In this document: positions 22,026 through 34,514 of the stretch, in pieces
Layout: the number at the start of each line of letters is the position of its first letter
How positions within the stretch are numbered: position 1 is the stretch's first letter
NCBI GenBank assembly: GCA_030248215.1
Contig: JASANG010000691.1
Location: 1 to 64,000, forward strand
Length of the DNA stretch: 64,000 nucleotides
Direction of reading: 5' to 3'
Origin: Enoplolaimus lenunculus
Taxonomy: Eukaryota; Nematoda; Enoplea; Enoplida; Thoracostomopsidae
Program-made: the position numbers and the translations under genes
The notes under the pieces: generated by a model
The model's database searches: none
What the model saw: the letters and a program-made list of their open reading frames with translations, nothing else
What the model was told of the DNA's origin: nothing

Positions 22026-24520
22026 ATTTTACTATTAATATCATTAATACCAAGTCTGCTTAACAAAAATCTGACAATATTTCAACACAACGGTACACAA
22101 AAATGAGACAGATTTTATCTATCATGGATATTACTATGTGATTTCTTGTCTATTTCTATCTATGGCATCGCCAAAAATTTCATTCTACAGCTGTTTATTC
22201 TGCGTTGCTCAATATTTGGTATTAAAATAAACAAAGCTTTGATGACAAATCTCGTAAAGGTACCAGTGCCTGCAATTCCGTCAATCCACTGCCGGGTAGG
22301 ATAAAGGGACTCGAAATTCCGAAATGATCACAATAAAAGTATTTGCATGGTTTCAGAAAACTCCCTGATTCATTAAGGTAAAAAAATTGTTTTACTCTCT
22401 ACGCTCGTACGCAAAACATGATTTAAAATAAGCTTATACGGTTTGGAAATCAAATGCTGGCTATGAACTTGAAGTATAATACAACGCACAGATATACTTA
22501 GAAAACGATATGTTTCGGGTAGTAAGATTTTTAGTTCAATACCGCTAGTATTACAATTTCCATGCATGCGTATAAAGTTTTAAAACTAGATTAATTTGAT
22601 GCCAATCAGCGTCCTCTCGAAACACGACACAACGATACTATAGAATTAAAACACGCACAGATTTATAAAGAGTCTCTATCATTCACATATTCGCAAAATA
22701 TAAGCATTACTAATGTTATTCGTTGCACAAATTTGGAGAAGGTTTGTATGTTTTATATAATAAAATGTTAAACTTTAAGGGACCACCACTTTGAATGAAA
22801 AGCTTTGCAGCCATAAGGTTCTAGCTCGTAAATAAACAGTTTTCGACAACTTGAGGTTACGTCTACGTTTTCAAAAACGCGCGTTGGCAAAAAATACACA
22901 TAAAAACTAGCTATGTTACTAATTTGTTATCATATATAAGCTGATGTTTTTCGTAATGCGTCATCCATTTTATCGTGTGCCCGCCGTGTGGAAAATTGAC
23001 GCAACCATTTCCAAGTACGGTTTTGAAAAACGCTTCAAGAAGGAAATTTAATTTGAAAAAATTGGTCTTGTGGGAAATTGAGACAATTTGCAAACCGTAC
23101 TAGTAAATCGAAATGATATTTTGAGTGTCGATTTCCCAATAGGGAATTTAAATAGGACAGCAGTAGGAAATTGAGACATTTTTAAAACTTAAATAGGAAA
23201 TTGATAAGCTAAATTTGCTGTCAAAAAGGAAATTGAAAAGTCACCAAAACTGCAGTGGGAAATGGGCACCCAAATTTCAGTTTCAATTTCCCTCACGGTA
23301 GTTGAAAATCAGCAGGGCAGTGGGAAATTGAAAAAATCATAAAAGCGGAAACACTGCGGTAGGTACATGACCTTTGAACTAATCGGTGCAATAATTCGCT
23401 TTCAACTATGACGGCAGGCGTTTTCGACGTCGGAAGTGAAAGAAAGATTTATGCACCAGATAGGAATATTTGTTACAAACACGCAATTCTTTTAATGCTG
23501 TCTATAATTTTGGCCAATGTATAGAACAGGGCTGTACAGGATTGTAGTGACCATGTGTATATGTTCACCAGGACACATTATACGTCCGAAAAGAGCGAAA
23601 ATTGCAGCATTTGTAAATGGACTTCAGAATTGAAGCTTTGCCACGAGATTTAATGCAAAACTACATATACATCTGTTTCGGTTCGCTCACCAGGTTTCGT
23701 CCACAGTGGAGCCGGCCAAAAAAGCTGATGCAAAACTTTTTCTAGCTTCGACCTCTAATGGCCTCCTATTATTCCACGCCAAAACAGAAGCTCAAATATG
23801 CAAAAAGCTTCAAAATGCTAGCATTTTTGGGCAAACGCCAGCCAAGGGTGGGATAACCGATCACTCAGACAAGGAATGTGTTTTTTCATTTTTTCCGGTC
23901 ATAATTTTTTCCGGAAAAACAATCCAGGGGCGGTAACCGTAGCCCTAAGTCTAAATCTTAGCCTAAGAAGCACTAAGTATAGGAAAAAGTGGCTGACGTT
24001 TAGGGGGCGTGATGTCTGAAGTAATTGAGCACAATTCTCGATCATGGTTCTTAGTTCTGTAAACGCCTGTGAAGTCTGTCTGGTATACATTCCACTTAAC
24101 ATGTTTCGCATATATACGTACTAAACAGTAGTATTTTCGTTAAATAAATAGCTTAACGTATATGGTTGAGAAAACTTATGTAGTACATAAAAAATTGGAT
24201 TGTTACAATCTACGATTCTGTAGAACACCTTGCGACAAGATTTGAATCCAAATACGAAGGCGAAACTTTGCGCTTCCGATTCTTATGAGAACGTTTACGT
24301 TTAATACTTCGACAATTTTTCCTTTAAATATAGCGCTTGAACGCCGGTTGCCATGATCTTGAATGACATACGTTTGTATATAAATACCACCAAAACAGAA
24401 TTAACGTTCTACAAGTGAAATATGCATTCTGATTTGAAATAATAACAGTCTAGAGCCAGCGGCAGATTCAGAATTTTTAGACAAAGAGGGGCATGCTGGC
24501 AGAAGTTATAAAACGCAATT
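22026..24520. other. Non-coding, repeat-derived stretch
   Basis: No gene is supported. From about 23050 to 23345 a GGGAAATTGA motif recurs at least seven times with irregular spacing, including AGTGGGAAATTGA and the inverse TCAATTTCCC. A half TTAGGC element (GGCCAATGTATAGAACAGGG) is at 23512. A CCTAAGTCTAAATCTTAGCC patch is near 23945. Confidence 0.5.
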
Positions 24521-24524
24521 TTTC

Positions 24525-24605
24525 AAGCTTAGGTTCAGGTTTAGACTTAGCCTTAGGCTGAGGATTAGGTTTAGCTTCAGGCTAGGCTCAGTCTTAGGCT
24601 TAGAA
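24525..24605 (+). repeat. TTAGGC-core repeat fragment
   Basis: AAGCTTAGGTTCAGGTTTAG leads into several TTAGGCT and CAGGCTAGGCT variants. No terminal inverted repeats. Confidence 0.4.
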
Positions 24606-24767
24606 TGTGGGGGAAGGGGGAACATTTGCAACAGCCAGGGGTTGGTAGCGATTATCAAATCCGTTCATCAGCTTTCATCAATTCATTCTAAACGTTGGAT
24701 TGAACGCCGAGGTCAACCGGCCGGCCTTTTTAATACGCCAGCGGCACAACAATAAAAACAAACGCAA

Positions 24768-24855
<88 letters not shown>
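24768..24855. repeat. (CAA)n microsatellite
   Basis: About 28 CAA units, ending in ATAATTG. The short polyasparagine frame it opens has no flanking coding signal, unlike the in-gene GTT runs further right. Confidence 0.9.
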
Positions 24856-24899
24856 AATTGTAGTAATATTGACTTAAATTATAAGGTAAATGTATAGAT

Positions 24900-27440
24900 G
24901 CATGGGCGTAGGAAACCCGTTTGCAAATCTAAATAATTAGCAATATCTTTTGTGTGGGTGCGCTGTCTTTCGTGCAAAACCCAGTATTATTGTTAAGGCC
25001 AAGGGCCGGAGCCAGGAGTTCGTCTCGAGAGGACATCATAAATTCCATGTGATAAACTTTGGTTGCTTATAAGCGTAGTGAATGGCAACATTTTTTTCAT
25101 GTCAACAATCGTGAATGTGATTATTCTACATCTTGTAGTATCTATATTATATCGTTGTTCAAGAAGTTTTGGGGGTATGTTCTGTGAATCCCTCGGGCGT
25201 GCCCGGCTTAGACCGTGGTTGTATATCACATTATTGTGAAACAAACAACAACGACCGTGTTGTTAGATTATGTTATTATTACCATTGGTCTATATGCCAT
25301 CACGAAAATGAACGAACCGCTGGCTGGCAAACGAAGGATGGCGTACTACCCAGGTCTTGGAACCAGCTAAATGGGGGCAACGGATTTCAGCTCCCGAAAA
25401 CAATTTTCGATTCTTCTAGAAAACTTTTTGCCCCACTGAGGAAATTAAACTAAATCCCGCATTCTAAGCTAGAACATTTTGACACTTAATATACTAGCTG
25501 ATATGAGCTTAGTTGCGCTAAATGAGGAAACGGATATATTTTGAGATAAGGATCATCGTTATGCAAATTGTACTTTGAGTCGACTTTTTTGAAATCTTGA
25601 ATCTATCGACAGGAACAAAATAGGCCAGAAGCGAATCAAAACACCTTTACTGGTGGAACCCATTGAAAATTTAGGATTTAGCCAACTCAATCTACACAAG
25701 GCGTTCAACACTACTGGACGCAGTTCCGCAGTGTTTGTTTTGAATGGCAACCAAAAAACGTCTACAAGTGTCGGCTGCAGAGGGCGGCTGCAGAGGATAC
25801 CCAGAGTGACAAATTTCGCTGCGTTTCTTGTAGCAGCATTAATTACTGTCAGGATACTGGCTTATCAAACCGCCATTAAACGATTTGCCAATTCTATCTT
25901 ATAAATCAATATTTTAGTCGTTTTTCGATGCCTGAGCCTAATAATTTAGATTCCTTAATACGTCAGTGAACGGCTGTTCTTCAATTAAACCACCGAGAAA
26001 ATATTTTGAGGTTAAAGATGCGAACAAGAATAATTTAAGTTAGTATTTCAACTCAAGTGAAGTGCGGAAGAGGTGATTTGGAAATCAAATATGCTTTACG
26101 TAATTGAAATTTTGGCTTTCGAAGCTTCAGTGACTTTTAGTTGAACATGAAATCGTAAAGTAGTTTTAATTTAGAAGTCTTAGGGTGGAGCTATACTTGT
26201 TGTGCGGCGCGAATGTCAAAAATATTTCGTTTACAAATTAATGTGTCATGCGCATTAAACAGGCGTTGAGGCACGGTGCCAGACGGTGACGAACGGCGCC
26301 GGACGTCATTAAAAGTATAGCGCCGCCCTTTGTCTATGCGACTATACCCGTGTTCTGAGATGGCTTCCGAAACCATAAGTTCGATGATATTTATAGGAAG
26401 CATTTTTAAAAAAATCAAAAACAGAAACTGATACAAACGCTGATCAAAATATCGAATACGAAAACAAAGATGACTGCATTGGACAAATTTATAAAAAATT
26501 GAATTTGCGTTCAATTCGATAAAATATGCCGATTTCCATGAATAAACGGTTGGTTGAACCCAAAATGCCGAAAAATGTTTACAGAATGAAGTTTAAGTTT
26601 GTTCAATTTTATAAAATCGTATGATTGTTAAATGCTAAATGTCCACTAAATGGATCTACGAGAGCACTCGGGCCTACACATCTCCAACAAGATCAAAACC
26701 AAAATGTGTTGACATTTAAGACTAAAACTGCGTTTGGCTTTTCGGTCGTTTCGCTTGAGTTGAGGAGTTTTTCACAGTTAGGTATATAACGCGCGCGTCA
26801 TCCGTCGAAAATTTTTGGATTTGTAACTGAAAACAATTTAGATATATGTAACCAAGAGCTCATAATGTCTGTCTTGCAGAGAAGCTCATGCAACCTGGTA
26901 CTTTCGTTGTACAAAAATTGTACCCATCACGCGTTGCGTTTATGGCTTGTCCAACAAACTCCCTTTTACGAGCGTCCGAAGGTAAAGAGCAGTTTCAAAT
27001 ATAACCTTTTCTCAAGATAACTAGTTGTTTCTATATATATTGTATTGCGTGTACCGAGCGAATATCTATTCACACAGTAAATGGGGTATAGTCCGGGCCA
27101 GAGCAGCCACCGCCTAGTTCAGAGACCCACCCCAAAAAGGTGCCTCGACCCTACGAAGATTTTAAACAAAAAATATGAAAAATACATTGATAATCGCAAG
27201 GGCGCTCCACCTTGGAATTCTGTGGTGCCACACCCTAGCCTGCTCCGGCACTAAGTGGTGTACCGATTCACAACGCATAGGGATACTTTTCGCACAACAC
27301 TGCTTTTGTCAAGCTGTACACTCTGCTCTGAAACTCTCATCGACTGCTGGCACCTGTCACATACAATGAATCTTCGTTCTCAGTAAAATATTTACATAGT
27401 AATTTAGACTTAAACTGATTAAACGTATCAATACAACTTT
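24900..27440. other. Unassigned intergenic stretch
   Basis: Short open frames (25169-25453, 25653-25904, 27175-27369) lack recognised motifs, and only the last begins with ATG. The only clear repeat is the element at 26182-26329. I see no convincing exon pairs. Confidence 0.45.
26182..26329. repeat. Short TIR element AGGGYGGMGCTATACTT
   Basis: AGGGTGGAGCTATACTT at the left and the inverse AAGTATAGCGCCGCCCT at the right bound 148 bp with CGGCGCC-rich interior. A one-ended relative (AGGGTGGCGTTATACTTTTT) is at 59645 in the inhibitor gene. Non-coding. Confidence 0.6.
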
Positions 27441-27449
27441 TGAAGTTAA

Positions 27450-27723
27450 AGCCCTATTCACACGTGCAAGTTTTTGCTGCGAGAAAGAGCAGCTGCGAGT
27501 TGCACGCAGAACTTACATTCTGTCATCAGCCGATGAGAAAGCGGATGCAACAAATTCACTGAACTTGCATGGTTATTCACACATGTGAACTAAATTGCCA
27601 GCTTTGATTTTTAATGAAATATTTGCAGCTGCAAGTTTTTCGAACGGGATTTCGGACACAACTTGCAAGTGCAATTTGCAGCTGCAAGTTCTCGCAGCAA
27701 AAACTTGCACATGTGAATCGGGC
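27450..27723. repeat. TTAA-flanked MITE with TTCACACGTGCAAG ends
   Basis: The left end is AGCCCTATTCACACGTGCAAG and the right end CTTGCACATGTGAATCGGGC; inverted similarity continues through TTTTTGCTGCGAGAA. TTAA lies directly on both sides, suggesting piggyBac-type target choice. CAGCTGCAAGTT motifs fill the interior. A worn relative is at 53883-54009. Confidence 0.65.
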
Positions 27724-27772
27724 TTAACATAACTCGTAACAGACGTTAGAATAAATTTGCAAGCGTGAGCTA

Positions 27773-27954
27773 ATATATAGATCATAGCCGCAACAGTTGC
27801 ATAAGCATATTTGTAAGCCTCCGTCTAAGCTTGAGCGCAAGAATAAGCTTATGCCTAAGCCTAAGCCTAGCAAAAAATTGGCTAAAGCTTAAGCTTACTC
27901 TATTTATTACAGGTCCGCAGAAAAACCTTCCGCCCGTGATGTTTATATGGGCCC
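27773..27954 (-). repeat. TTAGGC-core MITE, complete reverse copy
   Basis: It contains ATATAGATCATAGCCGC at one end and CCGCCCGTGATGTTTATATGGGCC at the other, with TTATGCCTAAGCCTAAGCC as core and GGTCCGCAGAAAAACCTTCC near the end. About 180 bp. Confidence 0.65.
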
Positions 27955-28265
27955 AATGGTGTGTTACAATGGCTGCTTTCAAAGCCTAACAAAATTTTGC
28001 TTTTGATCCCTGTTAAGGAGTTTCTATGCTCAGGTACCCACCCACTTTGGTGGTTAATTTATCATACATTTCGTAAGATATATGTCCCCTTTTCTATTGG
28101 GTACCGGCACATAAAGATAAAACATGACACGCGGTGCTATTTGTTTGACGTTTAAAAGTACAATTAATTCACATTAATTTAAGCAATTTACTACCTATGA
28201 AATCACTCGCTGTACGAAACTACCAGACAACAACAGAAAAGCCATGAAAATGATGTTTTAGAATA

Positions 28266-28400
28266 CAGGTCCACGTACAGATCAAGGGCGGAACGTTTTT
28301 CTGCGAGACCCAAATAGCGTAAGCTTAAAGCTTCAGACTATTTTTTTGCTTAGGCTTAGGTTTAATAAGTATAAGCTCAATCTTACGCCACAAGACGGCT
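28266..28400 (+). repeat. TTAGGC-core MITE, right end lost
   Basis: GTCCACGTACAGATCAAGGG then GGAACGTTTTTCTGCGAG, GCTTCAGACTATTTTTTTGC and TTAGGCTTAGG. The expected ATTGGCC end is not found after 28400. Confidence 0.55.
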
Positions 28401-28455
28401 TTTGAATTTTGATGGTAAAACACTGTTGCCACCAATTCAGTCGTTTCAAACCTTT

Positions 28456-28609
28456 TCATAGTTCGCCACCTCCCACGCAGTTTCGCATCTTTATCTGTTC
28501 GTGAGGTGGTATTTTGCCAAATGTACCGAGATCGTCTATAGCGGTACCTCTAAAGCTGGAACGATCATAGAAAGAGGTTTGGTTGGTAGGTTCGTCAACT
28601 ATAGAGAAT
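28456..28609 (-). CDS. Candidate terminal exon, unknown
   Basis: On the minus strand a good acceptor (CCCCTATGGTGCAG) leads into an open 50-codon frame with the pieces FSIVDEPTNQTSFYDRSS and RGTAIDDLGTFGKIPPHEQI, ending in TGA. Composition is that of a soluble or cytoplasmic tail. Its first base completes a codon, so an upstream exon with two spare bases is needed, and none was found. The candidate at 29730-29940 needs the same phase, so they could be alternative last exons. Family unknown. Confidence 0.25.
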
Positions 28610-28649
28610 CTGCACCATAGGGGAATACAAATAGTGTATATGCAAACTA

Positions 28650-29257
28650 CACACACAAAAATGTCTTAAAATTTCAAGACTCCTACTTTCTTACATTTTT
28701 AAGAAATAAATGTCTTGTATTTTAGTTTCTTAAATGGTTATAAAATAAATATCTTATATTCAAGAAATTGCTATTGCCAATTTATAAGACAAACTTCCTT
28801 CATTTCAAGAAATAATTGTCATTTTATTCAAGAATTTTATGTATGTAAAAAAGTGGCTTCGTTTATATGTATTCTTAAAACGGTATATAAAGAATCGAAT
28901 TTCAAAGATTTTTTGGGTTCAGCTATGGCTCTCCCCAACCTAAGTTTACGTTTTGGACGTATCTTAGGTTGTAGAATTAGCTTATTGTGTTGAGCTTTAT
29001 AGCCCCAATTTTAAAGTTGGTTTCCATGGCAAATCTCTGTATTTTATTTCAGACATATTCCACTTATATTCCAGAATTATTTGTCAGTTTTAAATTTAAG
29101 ACATTGAAGTGTGGAAAATTTTAGACCAATATTTCTGAAAAATTTGAGAAATAAAAGTCTTGAATTCAAGACATATATGGCTGGAGTCTGTACCAAGCCA
29201 TAACTGTCTTAAATTTCAAACAATATTTCTTGAATACAAGACAATTTATTCTGTGTG
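28650..29257. repeat. TA-flanked element with ACACACA...TGTGTGT ends
   Basis: CACACACAAAAATGTCTT and CAAGACAATTTATTCTGTGTG form terminal inverted repeats flanked by TA. Inside, AAGACA/TGTCTT and TTTCAAGAA motifs recur. Its right half, from AGCCCCAATTTTAAAG, matches the copy at 58900-59343. About 608 bp, no transposase. Confidence 0.65.
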
Positions 29258-29729
29258 TACTGCTGCAACTAACTCATATTTAAATCGCAAGCAGTTTTGA
29301 AAGCATCGTTTCAAAACTGTTAAAAGTGTTCAAAAATGACATTCATGACGAAATTAAAAATCAAATATGATATTTTCGTCTGCAAAACGGTTTATGAAAC
29401 TCAATCCGCTATAGGATAGACAACCATTTGTTCAGCGGTGCCGAATGTAGGTACTGCGAGGTTGCTACGATTTGTCGAAATTGAAATTCACAGAAGTTAA
29501 ACATCAAAGAAATTTGAATTCATAGTTGAATAGTTTTTGCCGACTTTCAAGATGCAGTTTAAATATGATAATCGTATCAGCAAAAAAATTTAGGTGCCAA
29601 ATAACATTGACTTCAACGGTGGTCGGATCCGGAAATATCTGACGGACGGCCGCGTTGCAGGTACGCTTAAATAGCAAGAACTAAACGCAATATATATTAG
29701 TTACAAAATCATCATACAAAATTTTGGTT

Positions 29730-29940
29730 TTAAACCTTTCGAAGGGCCCTGACATAAGCCGCCCCAGGATCTGTTTGTGGCCTTCTTTGAACTTCGGCGA
29801 ATGCTTTCTTCCCGTGGACCTTTACAGCTGAAGGGGTAGAGGCCTGAGCCCCGCTAACTTTCTTTCGACCATACCCGCATTGCTGGGGCTGCATGGTTTT
29901 TGAAATATCTACCATACAACTGGCGACGGATCGCAAAACC
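29730..29940 (-). CDS. Candidate terminal exon, unknown basic tail
   Basis: After a minus-strand acceptor (TACTATGGCTATCTAG) the frame includes VASCMVDISKTMQPQQCGYG and later HGKKAFAEVQRRPQTDPGAA, ending RKV then TAA; 69 residues, rich in Lys, Arg and Gln. The frame stays open upstream with hydrophobic residues, but there is no ATG there. Codon choice is less AT-biased than the surroundings, which argues for real coding. No family recognised and no partner exon found. Confidence 0.28.
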
Positions 29941-30587
29941 CTAGATAGCCATAGTAGAAAAATCAATTGAAAAAAAGTTATCGGAACGCTAAAGCTTATC
30001 GCGTTCAAGACAATGTTTGCGAACGAAAGTAGCGATGATAGAAAATGTCTTCTTTTTCAAAGTTTCCAATTTCGGGGTATGGACGCAGGGAAATACATCC
30101 CATATCCACCTGGTTACACGTCATTGATCCGTTTTTCTAGAATACACAATTGAATGATCTAAGCCCACATACAATATATAAAACCAAACCCAAAAAGCCA
30201 ATATCTTAAATTCCAGAAAGACAAACCATGATGTTGTATATATTCAATTCCATCTATTGGTGTCTATAGCTTTTGGTATCATTTGGTCCCAAGAAGGCAG
30301 ACACAAACAATACAAGAAGGACCCAAGTGGTAGTAGAATATTATGCATAGGCATTCACGGCTTACGGGTTTTAGAAACAATTAAATCTTAACCGTTCTGT
30401 GTTCGTCTTTGTTTCTGCGTTTCTGTTCTCTCTTTCTTTAGCGGTCTGTTTGTTTGTTGTGCGGCTGCTATGTTGCGTCGCTCTTCATTTCCTTCGATAC
30501 TTTCTAGGGAGTGCGATCTGAAGTCATGTAGGTATAGAAAACCTAGCACCCCTGGAATTAGTGGTGTTTAACGTGCATAGCTCTAGG

Positions 30588-30795
30588 CTATTGGAAATGC
30601 AACAGAACACTTCCTGACCCAGCCCCCTATAAACTGACCAATGGCTATTGGAATGCAACAAAAAACTTCCTGACCCACTCCTTTAACCAACCAATGGCTA
30701 TTGGAATGCAAAAAAGTTTCCTGACCAAGCCCTAAAACCGACCAATGACTACTGGAATGCGACAGAAATTGTTGACCCAGCGTCATAACCAACCA
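30588..30795. repeat. Tandem repeat, ~58-bp unit, about four copies
   Basis: Each unit has GGCTATTGGAATGCAACA, CTTCCTGACCCA and ACTGACCAAT-like blocks. The units are diverged and the last is truncated. A minus-strand frame of repeated peptide here is a by-product. Confidence 0.75.
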
Positions 30796-30868
30796 ATAAT
30801 ATATGTGTTAAAAAATTCCCTGACATATACATTCGGAAATAATTTACAAACGAGATCAAAACAGTTCC

Positions 30869-31014
30869 GGCCCATGTGAAGATCAGGGGCAGAACGTCTT
30901 TCTCTGGGGCTAGAATAGAATCTTAGAAATAACCTCATTCTTACGCTTTGGCTTAGCCTTAAGCTTAGACTTAGGCTTAGGCTTATTATACTGTTCCGCC
31001 CCTGTTCATTGGCC
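30869..31014 (+). repeat. TTAGGC-core MITE, complete copy
   Basis: The left end is GGCCCATGTGAAGATCAGGG and the right end CGCCCCTGTTCATTGGCC. The core is TTAGACTTAGGCTTAGGC, preceded by CATTCTTACGCTTTGGC. 146 bp, both ends clear. Confidence 0.7.
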
Positions 31015-33142
31015 ATATTTCCAGGGGAATACAGCAGATTTACAAGAAGTTTAAGAAGAATGGACCCATTAATCACACTGCCTTACAGGTGCACCATGAC
31101 TTACGCTGGTTTACATTGAATGGCGGCATAAATTGGTAAAGACTTTGACAAAAATTATTTTAGGCCCTAGCAAATACTCTAAATAATAAATTACAGTGTA
31201 AGTATACCTCGAAAAATCGGTTTTTTTGTTCAAAAATTGAAAATTGAGTACGAAACATATTAATCAGAGAATATCATTAGAAGCGTCAAATGTGAAAAAC
31301 ACTTCCAGGCAAACGGTTATGGAAAACATTTGCTTTTGCTTCAGGAAACTTTCAAGATACAGTAGAAATACGTTTGCTATCGCATTTCAACAATTATTTT
31401 TAAACAGCCCCTGTCGAATTTTTCAAACATTTCTATCACATCATATATACCGGAAGTCTATCCGGTTGTATACGTTTTAAAGAAACGTAATCATTTTACT
31501 TCGGAAAGCTACAAGTCCTCGGTTAAAATTTTTCTCGCAGGCGGTGACGTACGAAGGCTATCGTGTAACCCCTCGAATTCCGAAGATTATTTCTAAAAAG
31601 CTAAAGTGATTTTTCACATTTTTCAATTTACCTACGGAGGGATATATCCACTTTATCACCCTCGTATTCGACCCTGTGATGATTGTTGCAAACTAAACAC
31701 TATATGTTTTACATCAAATGGTACACATATGTATATATATAAAATTATAATCATAAAATTTCTATAACATCACTAAATTCATTGCGACTAACGCCGGAAT
31801 CTAGAACCGTGATTAAATTTACTTCACCCTGCAAGTCACATCTCATATAGCCAATATACCCAAATATCGGACCGACGGTACGTCAAAGATGCAAAAACCC
31901 ACAACTAATTTTATATATCCGCCATGTATAGTTTTTGTCTCGTACCCCAGAGGTGGCCGTACCCTGAAACTACTTGGCCCTCCCGCAAATTGTTAGTTTT
32001 GCCATTTTTAAATCTAAATATTGCATAGCTTAGGCAGACAGTTGTAATTTTGTTTCAACTGCTTCGGGAAACCAAGGCAGTGCGTAGCCCCCATTGCCAC
32101 ACACAAACATTTTAGGAGTGTTTACGGTAGTCGTTTTGTACCACATCCCCCTTTAATTACCACAGCAGTATTCGATAGACAACGGGTCAAACCAGCCGAA
32201 CAAAGCTCATATTCGAATAAACCTCAAAATGATATTTTACCCATGTATATATTGATTCTTGCCGTTTCAAAAATGTTACAGTTAATTAAATATTTGGACC
32301 TCGTCGTTGCGGCAACTAGAAAGGCTAAACGTAGTAGGATGCCGGTGTGGCATGGCGTACCGATAAATTCTGATCGTTGGGGGGGCCGAAACCGAAAAAG
32401 CGACTAAAATATTGGTTCTTCAGATATGATTAGCAAATGTTATCGGTCAAAAAATAGTTGTCTTTGGCCTGACAACTGAATAAAACGAATTGGGGGTTGC
32501 TGTCCTGCTCTGTAGTTGCCGTTTTGCGTGGGGTCTTTTTATTAAAACCAAACGTAAACCGTCGGGGCAGTTAAAACTGGCCATGGTTGCGATTAGTGCT
32601 TTGATGTCAAGTGGTGTCCTCCGTTACCGTAAGCACAAACGTAGTTAGGATTTCGGTTTGGCATGGCCTGCGCCAGTGGTTGGGTTGTAGAGACATGATT
32701 TAAGTCGATTTTGAACTTAAGTCAAGTATGATACTTTTACGGGTCGCAATTTTTGATAAATTGACAGCCCAGAAGCTCAAAATTAGCACTGACTTCAGCA
32801 ACTATTTTATTATTTGGAGAAATTAAAATGCGTGTTTAAAATCTCCGAATTTTATACAATCAAAACTACAAAACTGAAGTAAAATATTGAGTTAAGTTGC
32901 AATTCGCCTTAAGTTATGTTTCTGAAACGCAGCCAGTGTGTTTAATTCAGTTTGCCTGAACTAACATTTAGTTACTGAACAGAAATTAATGTATTTTAGT
33001 CGAAGTTAGTCAGTTCGAGTGTCAGGGACACATCAGTTTTATTCCTAACGAATCGAGTTGGTGACAGCAAATGGTGGGTTTGCAAGAGCATATTTGCATC
33101 CCCGTCGTAATTGCAGGCGTGGGGTCATTGTGCCGTGTTGGT

Positions 33143-33196
33143 TTTATTATTATTACTACTACTACTACTATTATTATTATTATTATTATTATTATT
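33143..33196. repeat. (TTA)n/(CTA)n microsatellite
   Basis: TTATTATTATTA followed by ACTACTACTACTA and further TTA units. Simple repeat, non-coding. Confidence 0.9.
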
Positions 33197-33564
33197 TTGT
33201 CTTATTCCCATGCTCATTGTTCTTACTATATATGCATCCGCTTTGATCGTTTTTTGTTTTGCGTAGCTGTTTTGCCTCCTTCATTCCTGTGGGTGCCGGT
33301 CCGGGACTAGATATTGCTTAGCACCGCACTTAGGAGCACTCGAGTAACCCGAGCTGTATGAGGCATACGTCTAGCCAATCAAATTTTGCATCCCACCTGT
33401 TCTCCTCATCGCTTTTGCGTCATTTGAGATGACTGCCCGACTAAGTTGCTTACTCTTCCAATCATAGCTTGAAAAATATGCCAGTCGGTTCAAAGGAAGA
33501 GAGTGTATAGAGTACGGGTGCAGGCGTAATTGTGAGGGCACTGAGTGTAAATCCCACAGTGCGT

Positions 33565-33690
33565 CATTTAAGCCTAAGCCTAAGCGTTGCAGAAATGAAT
33601 TCCTAATCCTAATCCTAAGCCTAAGCCTAAGCAAAAAATGTAATCTAGAATCTAAACCTACTCTTTTTGAAACCCACCAGAAACCTGGAC
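33565..33690 (-). repeat. TTAGGC-core MITE, worn reverse copy
   Basis: TTTAAGCCTAAGCCTAAGCG and CCTAATCCTAATCCTAAGCC are followed by ATGTAATCTAGAATCTAAACC and a CAGAAACCTGGACGCCCC end. Terminal repeats are not clear. Confidence 0.5.
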
Positions 33691-34514
33691 GCCCCTTAAA
33701 GTAACATGTGTCCTCGTTTGCATGTGCTAGACCTTCGTTAATGGCTGCATTTTGTATCGCCTTGTGACTCTGCATTGTTTGCACCATTACGTGTTCGTGA
33801 AATTGTTTCATGGTTGCAATTTTGCTCAATGTTGCCGTGAAATTCCATCGGTTGTTTTACAGACATTGGTGTTTTCGTGGGGCATTGGTTGTAATAACCA
33901 CAACCGTTTTCATTTAGCGGCGAAATCTTAGCACACGCTCTGTAGCCCCTGGCCCCTTTATTTCGTGTTCTTCCTAGCCGGAAAAATTTGACCAGATATC
34001 AGGAGACTAGGAACAAAAAAAATAGTAGTATGCTAATTCCCTCTCAATACAAATGTTTCTTGAATTTCGTAGAAAAGGATGGTAAGTGCGTTCAGTAAAC
34101 GCAGGCGGCGTGAGTGAGGAATTACTACTAAAGAGTATAACAGTGGAAAAAGAGAGGCATCGAGCTGAATTCGCAACTGGGGAAGGGGAAGACACCAAGC
34201 TATTACGTAAACATGCTCGTACCCTTTTTGCATACCTTGATTCCTATTATTATGGTCATTATCAATTTTGTGGTATATATGTGCCCTTATGTTAGCTGGC
34301 GGGTCCGTTTTTTGAAATCTAAACACACAGACTTCCCGGATGGCGATGTAATGCCTAAGTTTAAGCTATCGCCTAGATTGTCAACAAATGATGCTTCTGG
34401 GCGGGTTAGTGTCTCTGGTGCAACGCTGGTTGGTCTGCCCATTTCCCCTCTCCTTCGCATAATTATGTGGACAATTTCGCCCTTATAGCTGAAATAACAC
34501 GCTTTCTGAGCGTG

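Larger units (their letters stand above)
31015..34510. other. Unassigned intergenic stretch
   Basis: No supported gene. Two diverged copies of AAACGTAGTAGGAT plus a TGGCATGG tail (near 32325 and 32640) mark an unrecognised repeat. The minus frame 33371-33829 has a plausible start (MKQFHEHVMVQTMQSHKAIQ) but then runs into a TTAGGC element. The plus frame near 34086-34295 lacks an ATG. Confidence 0.45.

Noticed and set aside
24700-24897. Polyasparagine frame
   Set aside because: It is the (CAA)n repeat read without surrounding coding sequence; no splice or domain support.
30588-30795. CRISPR array
   Set aside because: The repeats are contiguous tandem units without unique spacers, in a clearly eukaryotic sequence.
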